Assembly: GCA_023412655.1 (NCBI GenBank)
Contig: JAEYNH010000009.1
Span: forward strand, 1-64,000
Length of the DNA stretch: 64,000 bases
Direction: 5' to 3'
DNA from: Pseudomonadota bacterium
GTDB taxonomy: Bacteria > Pseudomonadota > Alphaproteobacteria > Caulobacterales > Caulobacteraceae
Translations under genes and position numbers: made by a program
In this document: in pieces, positions 17,164 through 25,355 of the stretch
How the letters are laid out: every line of letters begins with the position of its first letter
Numbering within the stretch: position 1 is the stretch's first letter
The notes under the pieces: model-generated
Seen by the model: only the letters and a program-made list of their open reading frames with translations
Told to the model about the DNA's origin: nothing
The model's database searches: none

Positions 17164-18369
17164 ATGTTCGCGTTCGTCGTCGCGCGCCGCTATCTCACCT
17201 CGAACCCGACCCAGACGGCGCTGCTCGTGGCGGGGGTCGCCCTGGGCGTCACCGTCTATGTGTTCATCACCGCCCTGATCGCGGGCCTGGCGGTACGTCT
17301 CACCGACGAGGTGACCGTCAACAGCTCCCATGTGAGCCTCGAGCCCGAGATCCGGCGAGCCCGCATCCTGCCTGCGCCCGACGCGCGCAGCGAGGGTGTG
17401 GCCCTGGTCTCCACCTTCCAGCGGCGACAGATCCGCCAGTGGCGCGCCGTGCTCGATCAGGTGCGGGCGCAGGAGGGCGTCCTTGGCATCAGCCCGCAGA
17501 TCACCGGCAGCGCCTTCCTGATCCGCGGGGAGGCGGTGCAGCCGGTTTCCGTCACCGGCCTGGAGCCGGAAGCCCTCGATGTGATCTCGCCGATCAGCAC
17601 CCGCATCCTGGCGGGCAGCGCCAATATGGGCGCGGACGGTGTGCTGGTGGGCGAGCGACTCGCCGGGGACCTCGGCCTGTCGGCGGGACAGCCGGTGCTG
17701 CTGCGGACCGAGCGGGGGGGCGAGCGGCTGCTGACGGTGCGTGGCGTCTATCGCACCGGGTTGGAGAGCCTGGACTCCCGCGTGCTGTTCCTGACCCTCC
17801 AGTCGGCGCGGCCGTTGTTTGACCTGCCCGAAGGTGTCACCAACATAGAGGTCAAGCTCGCCCAGCCAGGGCAGGCGGTGGACCTGGCCCGCCGCCTCAG
17901 GGAGGCGACTGGGCTGCGCAGCACGCCCTGGCAGGCGAAGAACGCCTCCCTCGACGAAGCCCTCGAGGCCCAGGCGCAGACAGGCCGGCTGATCCAGATC
18001 TTCTCCCTGATCTCCATCGTCATCGGCATTTCCAGCGCCCTCGTCCTGTCCGCCTACCGCCGACGGCCCGAGATCGGCATCATGCGCGCCACGGGCGTCC
18101 CTGGGGGCTTCATCGCCCGGGTGTTCCTGCTGCAGGGGCTGCTGATAGGCCTGGTCGGGGCGCTGATCGGCTGCGGGATCGGCTACGGCCTCTGCCGCTG
18201 GCTCGCGACCTTGACCGGGCCCGATGGCCGGTCGGTCCTGCCCATCGCGCCGGATCAGGGCGGCTACCTCGCCGTGCTTGTGCTCACCACCGCGGGCGCC
18301 GTGGCGGCGTCCGCCCTGCCGGCGCGGGCCGCTTCGCGGGTCGATCCTCTGGAGGCCATTCAGCAATGA
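17164..18369 (+). CDS. ABC exporter permease, FtsX/MacB type
   Basis: A 401-residue permease with one N-terminal membrane helix (residues about 17-45), a large periplasmic domain (about 50-280) and three C-terminal helices (IFSLISIVIGISSALVL, LLIGLVGALIGCGIGYG, YLAVLVLTTAGAVAA). The sequence GIMRATGVPGGFI between the helices is the coupling region of the FtsX-like family. The C-terminal VDPLEAI is characteristic. It overlaps the ATPase gene by ATGA. The fold is that of mechanotransmission ABC systems (MacB, LolCE), which work on periplasmic substrates together with an adaptor. Confidence 0.85.
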   Translation: MFAFVVARRYLTSNPTQTALLVAGVALGVTVYVFITALIAGLAVRLTDEVTVNSSHVSLEPEIRRARILPAPDARSEGVALVSTFQRRQIRQWRAVLDQVRAQEGVLGISPQITGSAFLIRGEAVQPVSVTGLEPEALDVISPISTRILAGSANMGADGVLVGERLAGDLGLSAGQPVLLRTERGGERLLTVRGVYRTGLESLDSRVLFLTLQSARPLFDLPEGVTNIEVKLAQPGQAVDLARRLREATGLRSTPWQAKNASLDEALEAQAQTGRLIQIFSLISIVIGISSALVLSAYRRRPEIGIMRATGVPGGFIARVFLLQGLLIGLVGALIGCGIGYGLCRWLATLTGPDGRSVLPIAPDQGGYLAVLVLTTAGAVAASALPARAASRVDPLEAIQQ

Positions 18370-19046
18370 GTTCGCTGCTGACCGCCCGCGGGGTCGAGAA
18401 ACGCTTCCGCAACGGTGACGAGATCACCACCGTCCTGAAGGGCATCGACCTGGACCTGGAGCGGGGGCAACTCGTGGCCCTGGTCGGCGCCTCGGGATCC
18501 GGCAAGTCGACCCTGCTGTCGATCCTCGGCCTGCTGCTGACCCCGTCGGCGGGCGAGCTCTACATCGACGGCGAGCGGGTGGATGGGCTCAGCGAGAAGC
18601 GGCGCTCCGCCTTCCGGAACCGGAAGCTGGGCTTCATCTTCCAGGCCCACCACTTGCTGCCGGACTTCACCGCCTTGGAGAACGTGGCCCTCCCGGCCGC
18701 GGCCACCGCCGGGGGAGTCACGCGCCCGATCGCGGAGCGGGCGCGCGAACTGCTGATCCGGGTGGGGCTGGAGGAGCGGATCGACTTCCGCGCCACGCGG
18801 CTGTCCGGCGGGCAGAAGCAGCGGGTGGCCATCGCCCGGGCCCTGATCAACGGGCCCCTCATCGTCTTCGCGGACGAGCCCACCGGCAACCTCGACCGGG
18901 AGTCGGCCGAACAGGTCCTCGGCCTGATGCGGGAGCTGAACCGGGAAGACGGGATGACCTTCCTGATCTGCACCCACGACGCCCATGTGGCGGACCAGTG
19001 CGGGCGCCGCATCGTGCTGGAGGACGGCCGGGTACGGAGCGGCTAG
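18366..19046 (+). CDS. ABC exporter ATP-binding protein, MacB/LolD-like
   Basis: A 226-residue ATPase with Walker A GASGSGKST (near residue 40), Q-loop IFQAHHLLPDFTALEN, signature LSGGQKQR, Walker B LIVFADEPT and H-loop CTHD. It belongs to the LolD/MacB subgroup that pairs with FtsX-type permeases. It is the last gene of the three-gene cassette; its stop codon shares a CTAG with the stop codon of the convergent GntR gene. Confidence 0.9.
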   Translation: MSSLLTARGVEKRFRNGDEITTVLKGIDLDLERGQLVALVGASGSGKSTLLSILGLLLTPSAGELYIDGERVDGLSEKRRSAFRNRKLGFIFQAHHLLPDFTALENVALPAAATAGGVTRPIAERARELLIRVGLEERIDFRATRLSGGQKQRVAIARALINGPLIVFADEPTGNLDRESAEQVLGLMRELNREDGMTFLICTHDAHVADQCGRRIVLEDGRVRSG

Positions 19047-19843
19047 ATCGCCACGCGCTTGGCGATCTGGTTGCGGCGGGCCTCGCTCTCCTGCTGGGCC
19101 CGTTCCAGCGCCTCGGTCTCGGTGGCGTGCAGCAGGTGCTCGATAACCCGCTCCAGATGGTCGCGCATGGCCTGGCGCGCCGCGGCGGGGTCGTGGGCCC
19201 GGAGGGCGTCCAGCACCCGCTGATGCTCGATGATCCGCGGCTCCAGTCCGATGCCCCGAGCGCGGGTCAGGATGTTGCGGGCGAGCGGCGAGCGGTTTCG
19301 CAGCTCCCAGAGGTTTTCCACCGTGGCGATGATGGCGCCGTTTCCGGTGGCCCGGGCGATCACCATGTGGAATTCCTTGTCGGCGTCCTCGCCCTTCAGC
19401 TCGTTCTCGTCGGCCATCAGGGTGAGCAGCCGCTCCAACTCGGCCAGCTGGCTCTCGTCGATGGTGGCGGCGGCCAGGGCGGCGGCCTCGCCCTCGAACA
19501 GGCGCCGGGCTTCGATCAGCTCGAAGGCGCCGATCTCGAAATCATAGCTGGAGGAGGCGACCGGCACGTTCGCGCGGGTGACATAGATGCCGAGGCCGTG
19601 CCGCGCCTCGATCATGCCCAGCATCTCAAGGGCGATCAGGGCTTCCCGCAGGGTCGGCCGGCTGACGCCATATTGCTCGGCGAGCTCGCGCTCGGTGGGC
19701 AGGCGCTCTCCGACCGCATATTTGCCGGCCTCGATCTCGGCGGCGATGGAGTCCGCCAGCCGCCGATAGAGCTTTCCACTGACCGCCATATCGTCCCGGC
19801 GCTTCGCGCTGCCGTCGGGGTGACGGCTTCCCGCATTCATCAT
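19043..19843 (-). CDS. GntR-family (FadR/FCD) regulator of the glucuronate/xylan genes
   Basis: A 266-residue regulator with an N-terminal winged helix-turn-helix (LPTERELAEQYGVSRPTLREAL, residues about 48-69 as a whole) and a C-terminal FCD all-helical ligand domain containing the metal-site histidines (HMVIARATGN, EHQRVLDALRAHD). FCD regulators next to uronate genes (UxuR/ExuR/KdgR types) usually sense sugar acids or KDG. Located 37 bases downstream of mannonate dehydratase on the same strand, so it is probably co-transcribed with it and controlled from the palindrome TGGTCAGACCA at 21133. The start is ATG 19843, with GAGG 5 bases upstream; ATG 19840 and one near 19789 are alternatives. Ligand identity is inference. 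Confidence 0.85.
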   Translation of the reverse strand: MMNAGSRHPDGSAKRRDDMAVSGKLYRRLADSIAAEIEAGKYAVGERLPTERELAEQYGVSRPTLREALIALEMLGMIEARHGLGIYVTRANVPVASSSYDFEIGAFELIEARRLFEGEAAALAAATIDESQLAELERLLTLMADENELKGEDADKEFHMVIARATGNGAIIATVENLWELRNRSPLARNILTRARGIGLEPRIIEHQRVLDALRAHDPAAARQAMRDHLERVIEHLLHATETEALERAQQESEARRNQIAKRVAI

Positions 19844-19880
19844 AGCGGCCTCACACGTAGGCTAGAAGGGGAGGGCGGCC

Positions 19881-21092
19881 TCACCAGTCGTGCATGGTCC
19901 CGTCCTGCAGCCGGGCGATCGGCAGGAAGGCGCGGCGGTAGGGGTGCCTGGCGGCTTCTTCCTCGTCGATGTCCACGCCCAGGCCCGGCGCCTCGCCGGG
20001 GTGCAGCAGGCCATCGGCGAAGGTGTAGGCGTGCGGGAAGACCGCGTCGGTTTCCGGCGTGTGGCGCATGTACTCCTGCACCCCGAAGTTCGGCACCGAG
20101 AGGTCAAAGTGCAGGGCCGCGGCCATGGTCACCGGCGACAGGTCGGTGGCGCCATGGCAGCCGGTGCGTACGCCGTAGAGGTCGGCGAAGGCGGCGATGC
20201 GGCGCAGGTGGGTGATGCCGCCCGCGTGGACCACGGTCGCCCGGATGTAGTCGATCAGCTGTTCCTCGATCAGCTGCTTGCAGTCCCAGATCGAATTGAA
20301 GATCTCGCCCACGGCCAGGGGCGTGGTGGTGTGCTGACGGATCAGCCGGAAGCGCGCCTGGTTCTCGGCCGGGGTCGGATCCTCCATCCAGAACGGGCGG
20401 TAGGGTTCGAGGTCCTTGCCCAGGCGCCCCGCCTCGATGGGCGTCAGGCGGTGGTGCACGTCGTGCAGCAGGTGGACGTCCCAGCCCAGGGCGTCGCGGG
20501 CGGCGGCGAACAGCTCGGGCGCGGTGCGCAGGTAGGGCTCGCTGGCCCAGACGGTCTCGGTGGGCAGGTCCGCGTCGGCCGGCTCGTAGAAGAACTTGTC
20601 CTTGGAGACCCCGTAGGCGGTCTTGAGGCCCGGCACGCCGGATTGCAGGCGGATCGCCTTGTAGCCGGCGCCGGCATATTCACGCGCGCGCTCTACGGTC
20701 TCCTCGATCGTGTGGCCGTTGGCGTGGCCATAGACCATGACGCCGCTGCGGCAGGCGCCGCCCAGCAGCTGATAGAGCGGCAGGCCGGCGACCTTGCCCT
20801 TGATGTCCCACAAGGCCATGTCGACCGCCGAAATGGCGCTCATGGTGACCGGCCCGCGCCGCCAGTAGGCTCCCTTGTGCAGGTACTGCCAGATGTCCTC
20901 GATCTGGTGGGCGTCCCGGCCGACCAGACAAGGGATGACGTGGTCGTCGAGATAAGCCTTCACGGCCAGCTCGCGGCCGTTCAGCGTGGCGTCCCCGACG
21001 CCCGTGGTCCCGTCCGCGGTCTCGATCTTGAGCGTAACGAAGTTGCGTCCCGGGCAGGTGACGATGGTCTTCGCGGACGTGATCTTCGACAT
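19881..21092 (-). CDS. manD: D-mannonate dehydratase, ManD type (enolase superfamily)
   Basis: A 403-residue enolase-superfamily enzyme converting D-mannonate to 2-keto-3-deoxy-D-gluconate. Metal ligands are Asp211, Glu237 (FWMEDPT) and Glu263 (AVGEIFNS). The general acid/base groups described for the Novosphingobium ManD fall one residue later here: Arg148, Tyr160 and His213 (HDVHHR). All are present, so activity is expected. It receives mannonate made from glucuronate by UxaC (49155) and the mannitol-dehydrogenase-like reductase (42267). It is divergent from GH67, which releases (methyl)glucuronate from xylan, and upstream of the GntR gene. A family A palindrome lies in the 88-base promoter gap. 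Confidence 0.93.
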   Translation of the reverse strand: MSKITSAKTIVTCPGRNFVTLKIETADGTTGVGDATLNGRELAVKAYLDDHVIPCLVGRDAHQIEDIWQYLHKGAYWRRGPVTMSAISAVDMALWDIKGKVAGLPLYQLLGGACRSGVMVYGHANGHTIEETVERAREYAGAGYKAIRLQSGVPGLKTAYGVSKDKFFYEPADADLPTETVWASEPYLRTAPELFAAARDALGWDVHLLHDVHHRLTPIEAGRLGKDLEPYRPFWMEDPTPAENQARFRLIRQHTTTPLAVGEIFNSIWDCKQLIEEQLIDYIRATVVHAGGITHLRRIAAFADLYGVRTGCHGATDLSPVTMAAALHFDLSVPNFGVQEYMRHTPETDAVFPHAYTFADGLLHPGEAPGLGVDIDEEEAARHPYRRAFLPIARLQDGTMHDW

Positions 21093-21132
21093 GAACCGGT
21101 TGTCGGTCGCCGAACGGCAGTTGTCAATCCGG

Positions 21133-21143
21133 TGGTCAGACCA
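21133..21143. promoter_or_regulatory. family A operator (GntR-type) between manD and GH67
   Basis: TGGTCAGACCA, extended to GTGGTC-A-GACCAC at 21132-21144, a perfect 6+1+6 palindrome. It is placed to control both divergent genes, manD-gntR and alpha-glucuronidase. This is the strongest copy of the motif and the one closest to the regulator gene. Confidence 0.75.
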
Positions 21144-21180
21144 CTAAGGTCAAGGTGTCTCGACCAAGTCTGGAGCCGGC

Positions 21181-23319
21181 ATGAAACGCTTCGTCCTGAT
21201 CATCGCAGCCGCCGCTGCAATGGCCCTGGCTCCGGCGGCGCGGGCCGAGGATGGATACGACCTGTGGCTGCGATATCAGCCTGTCGAGGCGTCGGCGGCC
21301 GGTCCGTACCGGGCGGTGGCGCGGGAACTGGTGATCCAGGGGGGCTCTCCGACCCTGGCGGTGGCCCGGGCCGAACTCGAGCGCGGGCTCTCAGGCCTGC
21401 TCGGGGCTGCCCCGTCGATTTCGTCGGATGTCAACGCGGATGGCGCCATCGTGCTGGGCACGCCTGCCACCTCGCGTATCGTCGCCGCCCTGAACCTGCC
21501 GCTGGAGCGACTGGGCCCCGACGGCTACCTGATCCGTAGCGTCACCACAGGCGGGCGCCGGGCGACGGTGGTGGCCGGCAACAGCGACGTGGGCGTGCTC
21601 TACGGCGTCTTCGACCTGCTGCGCCGCATCCAGACGCGCCAGGGACTCGAGCAGCTGGACGTGGTCGAGGCTCCGAAGGTCAAGCTGCGGCTGCTCAACC
21701 ACTGGGACAATCTCGATCGCAGCGTAGAGCGCGGCTACTCGGGCCAGTCGATCTGGGACTGGTGGAAGCTGCCGGACGCCAAGGATCCCCGCTACATCGA
21801 CTACGCCCGAGCCAATGCGTCGCTGGGGATCAACGGAGCGGTGCTCAACAACGTCAACGCCAAGGCCGACAGCCTGACCGCGCCGTACATCGCCAAGGCG
21901 GCGGCGGTGGCCGACGTCCTGCGGCCCTATGGCGTCAAGGTCTACCTATCCGTGCGTTTCAGCGCCCCCATGGAGATCGGCGGGCTCAAGACCGCCGACC
22001 CGCTCGATCCGGCCGTGCGCGCATTCTGGGCGGCCAAGGCGGACGAGATCTATCGGGCGATCCCCGACTTCGGAGGCTTCCTGGTGAAGGCCAATTCCGA
22101 GGGCCAGCCGGGCCCGCAGGACTTTGGCCGAAGCCATGCGGACGGCGCCAACATGCTGGGCGAGGCGGTGGGCCGGCACGGCGGCGTCGTCATGTGGCGG
22201 GCGTTCGTCTACTCGCACGAGCAGCCTGAGGATCGCATCAAGCAGGCCTACAACGAGTTCGTGCCGTTCGACGGCAAGTTCCGGGACAACGTGCTCGTCC
22301 AGGTGAAGAACGGGCCCCTGGACTTCCAGCCGCGCGAGCCCTTCCATCCGCTGTTCGGGGCCATGCCGAAGACCCCGCTGATGATGGAATTCCAGATCAC
22401 CAAGGAATACCTCGGCTTCGCCACCCACCTCGTTTACCAGGGCCCGCTCTACGAAGAGGCCCTTCAGGCGGACACCTGGCGCAACGGCCGAGGCACGACC
22501 GTGGCCAAGGTGGTCGACGGGCGCGCGCATGGGCACAAGCTCACGGGCATGGCGGGGGTCGCCAACGTTGGCTCGGACCGTAACTGGTCGGGTTCGCATT
22601 TCGACCAGGCCAACTGGTACGCCTTCGGCCGCCTGGCGTGGAACCCGGACCTGTCCTCCCGGGCGATCGCCGAGGACTGGGCGCGGCGCACCTTCTCCAA
22701 CGACCCGGCGTTCCTGAAGCCCGTCATCGACATGATGGTCGCCTCGCGCGAGACGGTGGTGGACTACATGACCCCGCTAGGCCTTACCCACATCATGGGG
22801 CGTAGCCACCACTATGGGCCGGGACCATGGGTGGAAGGCGGCGAGCGCGCCGACTGGACGTCGGTCTACTACCATCGCGCCTCGCCTGAGGGCATCGGCT
22901 TCGACCGGATGGCCACCGGCAGCGACGCAGTGGCTCAGTACGCGCCCGAGGCGGGCAAGGCGCTGGCGGCCGACGAGAAGAACCTGCTGTGGTTCCACCG
23001 CGTGCCCTGGGACCACAAGGTGGCCTCGGGTCGAACCCTCTGGGACGAGATGGTGGTGCGCTATACCGATGGCGTGCGGCGGGTCTCTGAGATGCGCCGG
23101 ACGTGGGAGGCGATGAGGCCCTATGTCGATGCCCAGCGGCATGCCGAGGTGGCGGCCTACCTGGCGATCCAGGAGAAGGAGGCCCAGTGGTGGCGTGACG
23201 CCTGCATCGCCTATTTCCAGCAGTTCTCGAAGCGTCCGCTGCCGGCGGGCTATGCGCCACCGGCGCATCCGCTCGCCTATTATGAAAGCCTGAGCTTCCC
23301 GTACGCGCCCGGCATCTAA
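21181..23319 (+). CDS. GH67 alpha-glucuronidase
   Basis: A 712-residue GH67 enzyme with a cleavable signal peptide (MKRFVLIIAAAAAMALAPAARA). It removes (4-O-methyl)-D-glucuronic acid from the non-reducing end of aldouronic acids made by GH10 xylanase. The likely acid is Glu307 (VKANSEGQPGP) and the paired general bases Asp381 (PLDFQPRE) and Glu409 (QITKEYLG), by analogy with the Cellvibrio enzyme. Length and domain order (N-terminal beta, TIM barrel, helical C-terminus) are normal. It is controlled from the divergent region shared with manD; a LacI gene follows in the same direction after 87 bases. The signal peptide places glucuronate release in the periplasm. Confidence 0.93.
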   Translation: MKRFVLIIAAAAAMALAPAARAEDGYDLWLRYQPVEASAAGPYRAVARELVIQGGSPTLAVARAELERGLSGLLGAAPSISSDVNADGAIVLGTPATSRIVAALNLPLERLGPDGYLIRSVTTGGRRATVVAGNSDVGVLYGVFDLLRRIQTRQGLEQLDVVEAPKVKLRLLNHWDNLDRSVERGYSGQSIWDWWKLPDAKDPRYIDYARANASLGINGAVLNNVNAKADSLTAPYIAKAAAVADVLRPYGVKVYLSVRFSAPMEIGGLKTADPLDPAVRAFWAAKADEIYRAIPDFGGFLVKANSEGQPGPQDFGRSHADGANMLGEAVGRHGGVVMWRAFVYSHEQPEDRIKQAYNEFVPFDGKFRDNVLVQVKNGPLDFQPREPFHPLFGAMPKTPLMMEFQITKEYLGFATHLVYQGPLYEEALQADTWRNGRGTTVAKVVDGRAHGHKLTGMAGVANVGSDRNWSGSHFDQANWYAFGRLAWNPDLSSRAIAEDWARRTFSNDPAFLKPVIDMMVASRETVVDYMTPLGLTHIMGRSHHYGPGPWVEGGERADWTSVYYHRASPEGIGFDRMATGSDAVAQYAPEAGKALAADEKNLLWFHRVPWDHKVASGRTLWDEMVVRYTDGVRRVSEMRRTWEAMRPYVDAQRHAEVAAYLAIQEKEAQWWRDACIAYFQQFSKRPLPAGYAPPAHPLAYYESLSFPYAPGI

Positions 23320-23406
23320 TCGGTCCGCGGGCTTGCGGCGGGAGCCAGGCTTGTAGCAAGTCCGCGTGTGCGCCACAGATCGGTCGCCCGCCGCCAGGAG
23401 GATGGA

Positions 23407-24456
23407 TTGCAGCCGAAGACCGCCCGCCGCCAGAAGAGCACGCTGACGATCCACGACGTCGCCCGCTACGCTGGTGTGTCCCCCATGACGGTCTCGCGCG
23501 TGATCAACGGCGAGAAGAACGTCCGCGATTCCACCCGCGAGGCGGTGAATGCGGCCATCCGCGACCTGAACTACCAGCCCAATCCCGCGGCCCGCAGCCT
23601 GGCCGGCGCCGATCTGATCCGCATCGGCCTTCTCTATTCGAACCCGTCCTCGGCCTATCTCAGCGAGTTCCTGGTGGGCGGGCTCGACCAGTGTAGCCGC
23701 AGCAACATCCAGCTCATCGTCGAGCAGTGCGACGAGGAGCATGCCGAGGCCGCCGCCGCGCGGCTGGTGAACTCGGGCGTGGACGGCATCATCCTGCCGC
23801 CGCCGCTGTGCGATGCCCCGGAGGTCATCCGCGCGCTGGCGGCCAGCCAGACCCCGGCGGTGGCGGTGGCGACGGGCCAGCCGCCGGCCGACGTCTCGGC
23901 GGTGCGCATCGACGACTTCGAGGCGGCCCACGAGATGACCCGCCACCTTGTGGGCCTGGGCCACCATCGGATCGGCTTTATCAAGGGCCATCCCAACCAG
24001 ACGGCCAGCCGCCAACGCCTCGACGGCTACCTCAGGGGGCTCGGCGAGGCGGGCATAGAGCCCGACGAGGCGCTGATCGAGCAAGGCTACTTCACCTACC
24101 GCTCGGGCCTGGACGCGGCCGAGCGCCTGCTGGCCCTGCCCGAGCCGCCGACGGCGATCTTCGCGAGCAACGACGACATGGCCGCCGCCACGGTCGCGGC
24201 CGCGCACCGGCGCGGGCTCGACGTCCCGGGGGACCTCACCGTGGTGGGCTACGACGACAGCGCCCTGGCGACCACCATCTGGCCCGAGCTGACCACCATC
24301 CGCCAGCCGATCGCCGACATGTCGCGGCAGGCGGTCACCCTGCTGGCCGACGAGATCCGCAGCCGTCGGTCTGGCCAGCGGGCGCAGCATCCGCACGCCC
24401 TGCAGGCTTTCACCCTGATCCGACGCCAGTCGGACGGGCCGCCCCGCCGAACCTAG
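23407..24456 (+). CDS. LacI-family repressor, likely of the family B (xylan/xylose) operators
   Basis: A 349-residue LacI/GalR regulator. The TTG at 23407 is chosen as start because AGGAGG ends 5 bases before it; a GTG at 23368 would add 13 residues without a ribosome site. The HTH (TIHDVARYAGVSPMTVSRVI) is followed by the hinge NYQPNPAARSLAG and a periplasmic-binding-protein-like ligand domain (SNDDMAAATVAAA, VVGYDDSALAT). It lies directly after GH67 and 2.3 kb from xylX. The family B motif, found at xylX, the sugar transporter and the xylan TonB receptor, resembles LacI-type sites and the xylose operators of Caulobacter XylR. The pairing of regulator and site is inference. Its stop shares CTAG with the convergent deacetylase. 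Confidence 0.85.
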   Translation: MQPKTARRQKSTLTIHDVARYAGVSPMTVSRVINGEKNVRDSTREAVNAAIRDLNYQPNPAARSLAGADLIRIGLLYSNPSSAYLSEFLVGGLDQCSRSNIQLIVEQCDEEHAEAAAARLVNSGVDGIILPPPLCDAPEVIRALAASQTPAVAVATGQPPADVSAVRIDDFEAAHEMTRHLVGLGHHRIGFIKGHPNQTASRQRLDGYLRGLGEAGIEPDEALIEQGYFTYRSGLDAAERLLALPEPPTAIFASNDDMAAATVAAAHRRGLDVPGDLTVVGYDDSALATTIWPELTTIRQPIADMSRQAVTLLADEIRSRRSGQRAQHPHALQAFTLIRRQSDGPPRRT

Positions 24457-25355
24457 GGCGTCTCAGCGCAGACCTGGTCGAGCCCCGCCGTCGTCGGGCC
24501 TTGTGGGACCTCAAGCCCGCGGGCGCGAGCGGCGTTCTCCAGGGTCAGGGGCTCGGAGCTGGCCTGCGCCTCCAGGTCCGGCCGGTAGAACGGATCGGCC
24601 TGGGCCTGATCCAGGCTCACGAACCGCAGCCCTTGGCTTTCGAAGAAGTCCAGCAGGCGTGGCGCCATCCGGGCGCTGAAGGCGCCCGCATGCATCAACA
24701 GGACCAAGGGGATCTCGCGGCCGTACAGCCGGCGCGACAGCGCACGGCTCTGCGCGAGGCTCTTCGCGGCGGCGGCCATGAAGCGGTCCTCCAGGGCGGC
24801 GATGGCGGCGGCGTCGCCCTTGGCCCGGCATCGGGCGTAAGGGGCGTTGTAGGCCCAGTCGCTGAAGTCGAGGGTGACGCTCGCCACGCGATAGCCGCGA
24901 CGGGCGAGCAGCTGTCGCGCCCAGGCGCGCACCGCCGGGGTCTCGCCCTCGGCCAGGTAGGGATAGCGGAACCAGCGCCAGCCAGGGCCGAGCGGCCTCA
25001 GCAGGGCCTCGTTGCGGACCAACTCGTCGGTGAAGGCGCCCGCGTCGGCGGCGGTGAGCCGGCGGTGGCTCCAGGTGTGGTTGCCCAACGGATGTCCCGC
25101 CTTTCGCCACAGGCCCAGCACCTGGGCGGCGGACGGATCGCCCTGCGTCCGGGCGCCGTTGACGAAGCCGGTGGCCGGGGCCTCGGCCTCCTTCAGCGCC
25201 TTCAGGAGGGCGCGGTTGACCCCGAGGTGGGTCTCGCCGGGCGGCAAGGGATCGTGCGCCGGCAGGTCGTCGAAGGTGAGGGCGATCTCCTGCGCCGCCG
25301 CCTCGGGCGCCAGAGCCGCGAGCAGCGCCGCCGCCAGGGCGAACAGCCGCCTCAC
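24453..25355 (-). CDS. exported polysaccharide deacetylase (CE4-like)
   Basis: A 300-residue NodB-homology protein with a signal peptide (ends at PEAAAQ). CE4 motifs are visible: TFDD (motif 1, base and metal Asp), NHTWSHRRL (motif 2, metal His-x3-His), RYPYL (motif 3), DFSDW (motif 4) and LLMHAG (motif 5). It could remove acetyl groups from xylan; chitin or peptidoglycan substrates are alternatives. Its start overlaps the stop of SGNH esterase 2 by four bases (minus strand), so both are made together from the promoter divergent to xylX. Confidence 0.85.
   Translation of the reverse strand: MRRLFALAAALLAALAPEAAAQEIALTFDDLPAHDPLPPGETHLGVNRALLKALKEAEAPATGFVNGARTQGDPSAAQVLGLWRKAGHPLGNHTWSHRRLTAADAGAFTDELVRNEALLRPLGPGWRWFRYPYLAEGETPAVRAWARQLLARRGYRVASVTLDFSDWAYNAPYARCRAKGDAAAIAALEDRFMAAAAKSLAQSRALSRRLYGREIPLVLLMHAGAFSARMAPRLLDFFESQGLRFVSLDQAQADPFYRPDLEAQASSEPLTLENAARARGLEVPQGPTTAGLDQVCAETP

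Noticed and set aside
16039..18366. Long minus-strand open frame opposite the ABC adaptor and permease
   Set aside because: Low-complexity composition and exact antisense overlap with two genes that have clear domains.
23330..23370. CTTGTAGCAAG repeat before the LacI gene at 23407 as an operator
   Set aside because: It does not match families A, B or C and occurs once.
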